Origin: Thermodesulfobacteriaceae bacterium
Lineage (GTDB): Bacteria; Desulfobacterota; Dissulfuribacteria; Dissulfuribacterales; UBA3076
DNA: 13,590 nt
Direction: 5' to 3'
NCBI GenBank assembly: GCA_012961845.1
Contig: DTYO01000201.1
Coordinates: forward strand, 1-13,590
The notes beneath the pieces are model-generated. The model saw only the letters and a list, made by a program, of their open reading frames with translations, was not told where the DNA came from and did no database searches. Within the stretch, counting starts at the first letter, position 1. Each line of letters begins with the position of its first letter. A program made the position numbers and the translations under genes. Shown here piece by piece: positions 13,554-13,590 of this stretch.

Positions 13554-13590
13554 TGATAATTCGGTTCGCGAGTTTGCCGAAGATGTAAAG
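13554..13590 (+). repeat. Start of dispersed repeat, copy C (cut by window end)
   Basis: GATAATTCGGTTCGCGAG followed by TTTGCCGAAGATGTAAAG matches the minus-strand end of copy A (7439-7403) with only a few differences. It runs off the window, so the other end is not seen. It is the nearest upstream neighbour of the yhaO-like gene. Confidence 0.6.

Noticed and set aside
12342..13556. Long plus-strand open frame of 404 codons opposite the yhaO-like gene
   Set aside because: The minus strand encodes all metallophosphoesterase motifs; the plus-strand translation shows no domain and is a shadow of GC-rich coding.

Overview
The window (13,590 bp) looks like chromosomal DNA of a Gram-negative bacterium, most likely a Desulfobacterota ('deltaproteobacterial') sulfate-reducer-type organism. 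That placement is an inference. It rests on a periplasmic c-type-haem (CxxCH) DUF3365 sensor, universal stress proteins tied to Ser/Thr kinases, and thioredoxin-coupled ArsC next to a mini-thioredoxin. No rRNA or tRNA gene and no phage or IS transposase gene is visible.

Region 1 (138-5589, + strand) is one tightly packed five-gene operon. It encodes a stand-alone universal stress protein (UspA), an unrecognised protein with a C-terminal membrane anchor, a fused soluble Ser/Thr kinase + Usp domain + CZB-like zinc-binding domain, a calcineurin-like phosphoesterase, and a membrane protein that joins a periplasmic c-haem DUF3365 sensor domain to a degenerate cytoplasmic Ser/Thr kinase domain. Neighbouring genes overlap or nearly touch. 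The set reads as a redox or stress phospho-signalling module: zinc-thiol and haem inputs, two kinase-fold outputs, a candidate phosphatase, and Usp proteins as effectors or targets. It is the best candidate for an undescribed system here.

Region 2 (5685-6959, - strand) is a decayed metal/arsenic-type cluster. An intact ArsC-like reductase and an intact mini-thioredoxin flank two remnants. One is a BFD/CopZ-like [2Fe-2S] metallochaperone interrupted by stops. The other is the C-terminal half of an ArsR-family repressor, cut off exactly where a short copy of a dispersed repeat lies. No arsenite permease is present.

Region 3 (6960-7512) is mostly non-coding. It holds inverted repeats, a 16-bp near-perfect ParB-binding (parS) motif at 7131-7146, and a MITE-like repeat copy at 7196-7442.

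Region 4 (7513-13487, - strand) has a DUF808/YedI-family membrane protein, then, separated by a second MITE-like copy that fills the whole intergenic space, a translationally coupled SbcCD-like pair: a YhaO-type metallophosphoesterase nuclease and a 1171-residue YhaN-type SMC/Rad50-like ATPase. The window ends inside another copy of the same repeat. These non-autonomous-looking repeats with ATTATTCG-type inverted ends recur between genes from 6.1 kb to 13.6 kb.
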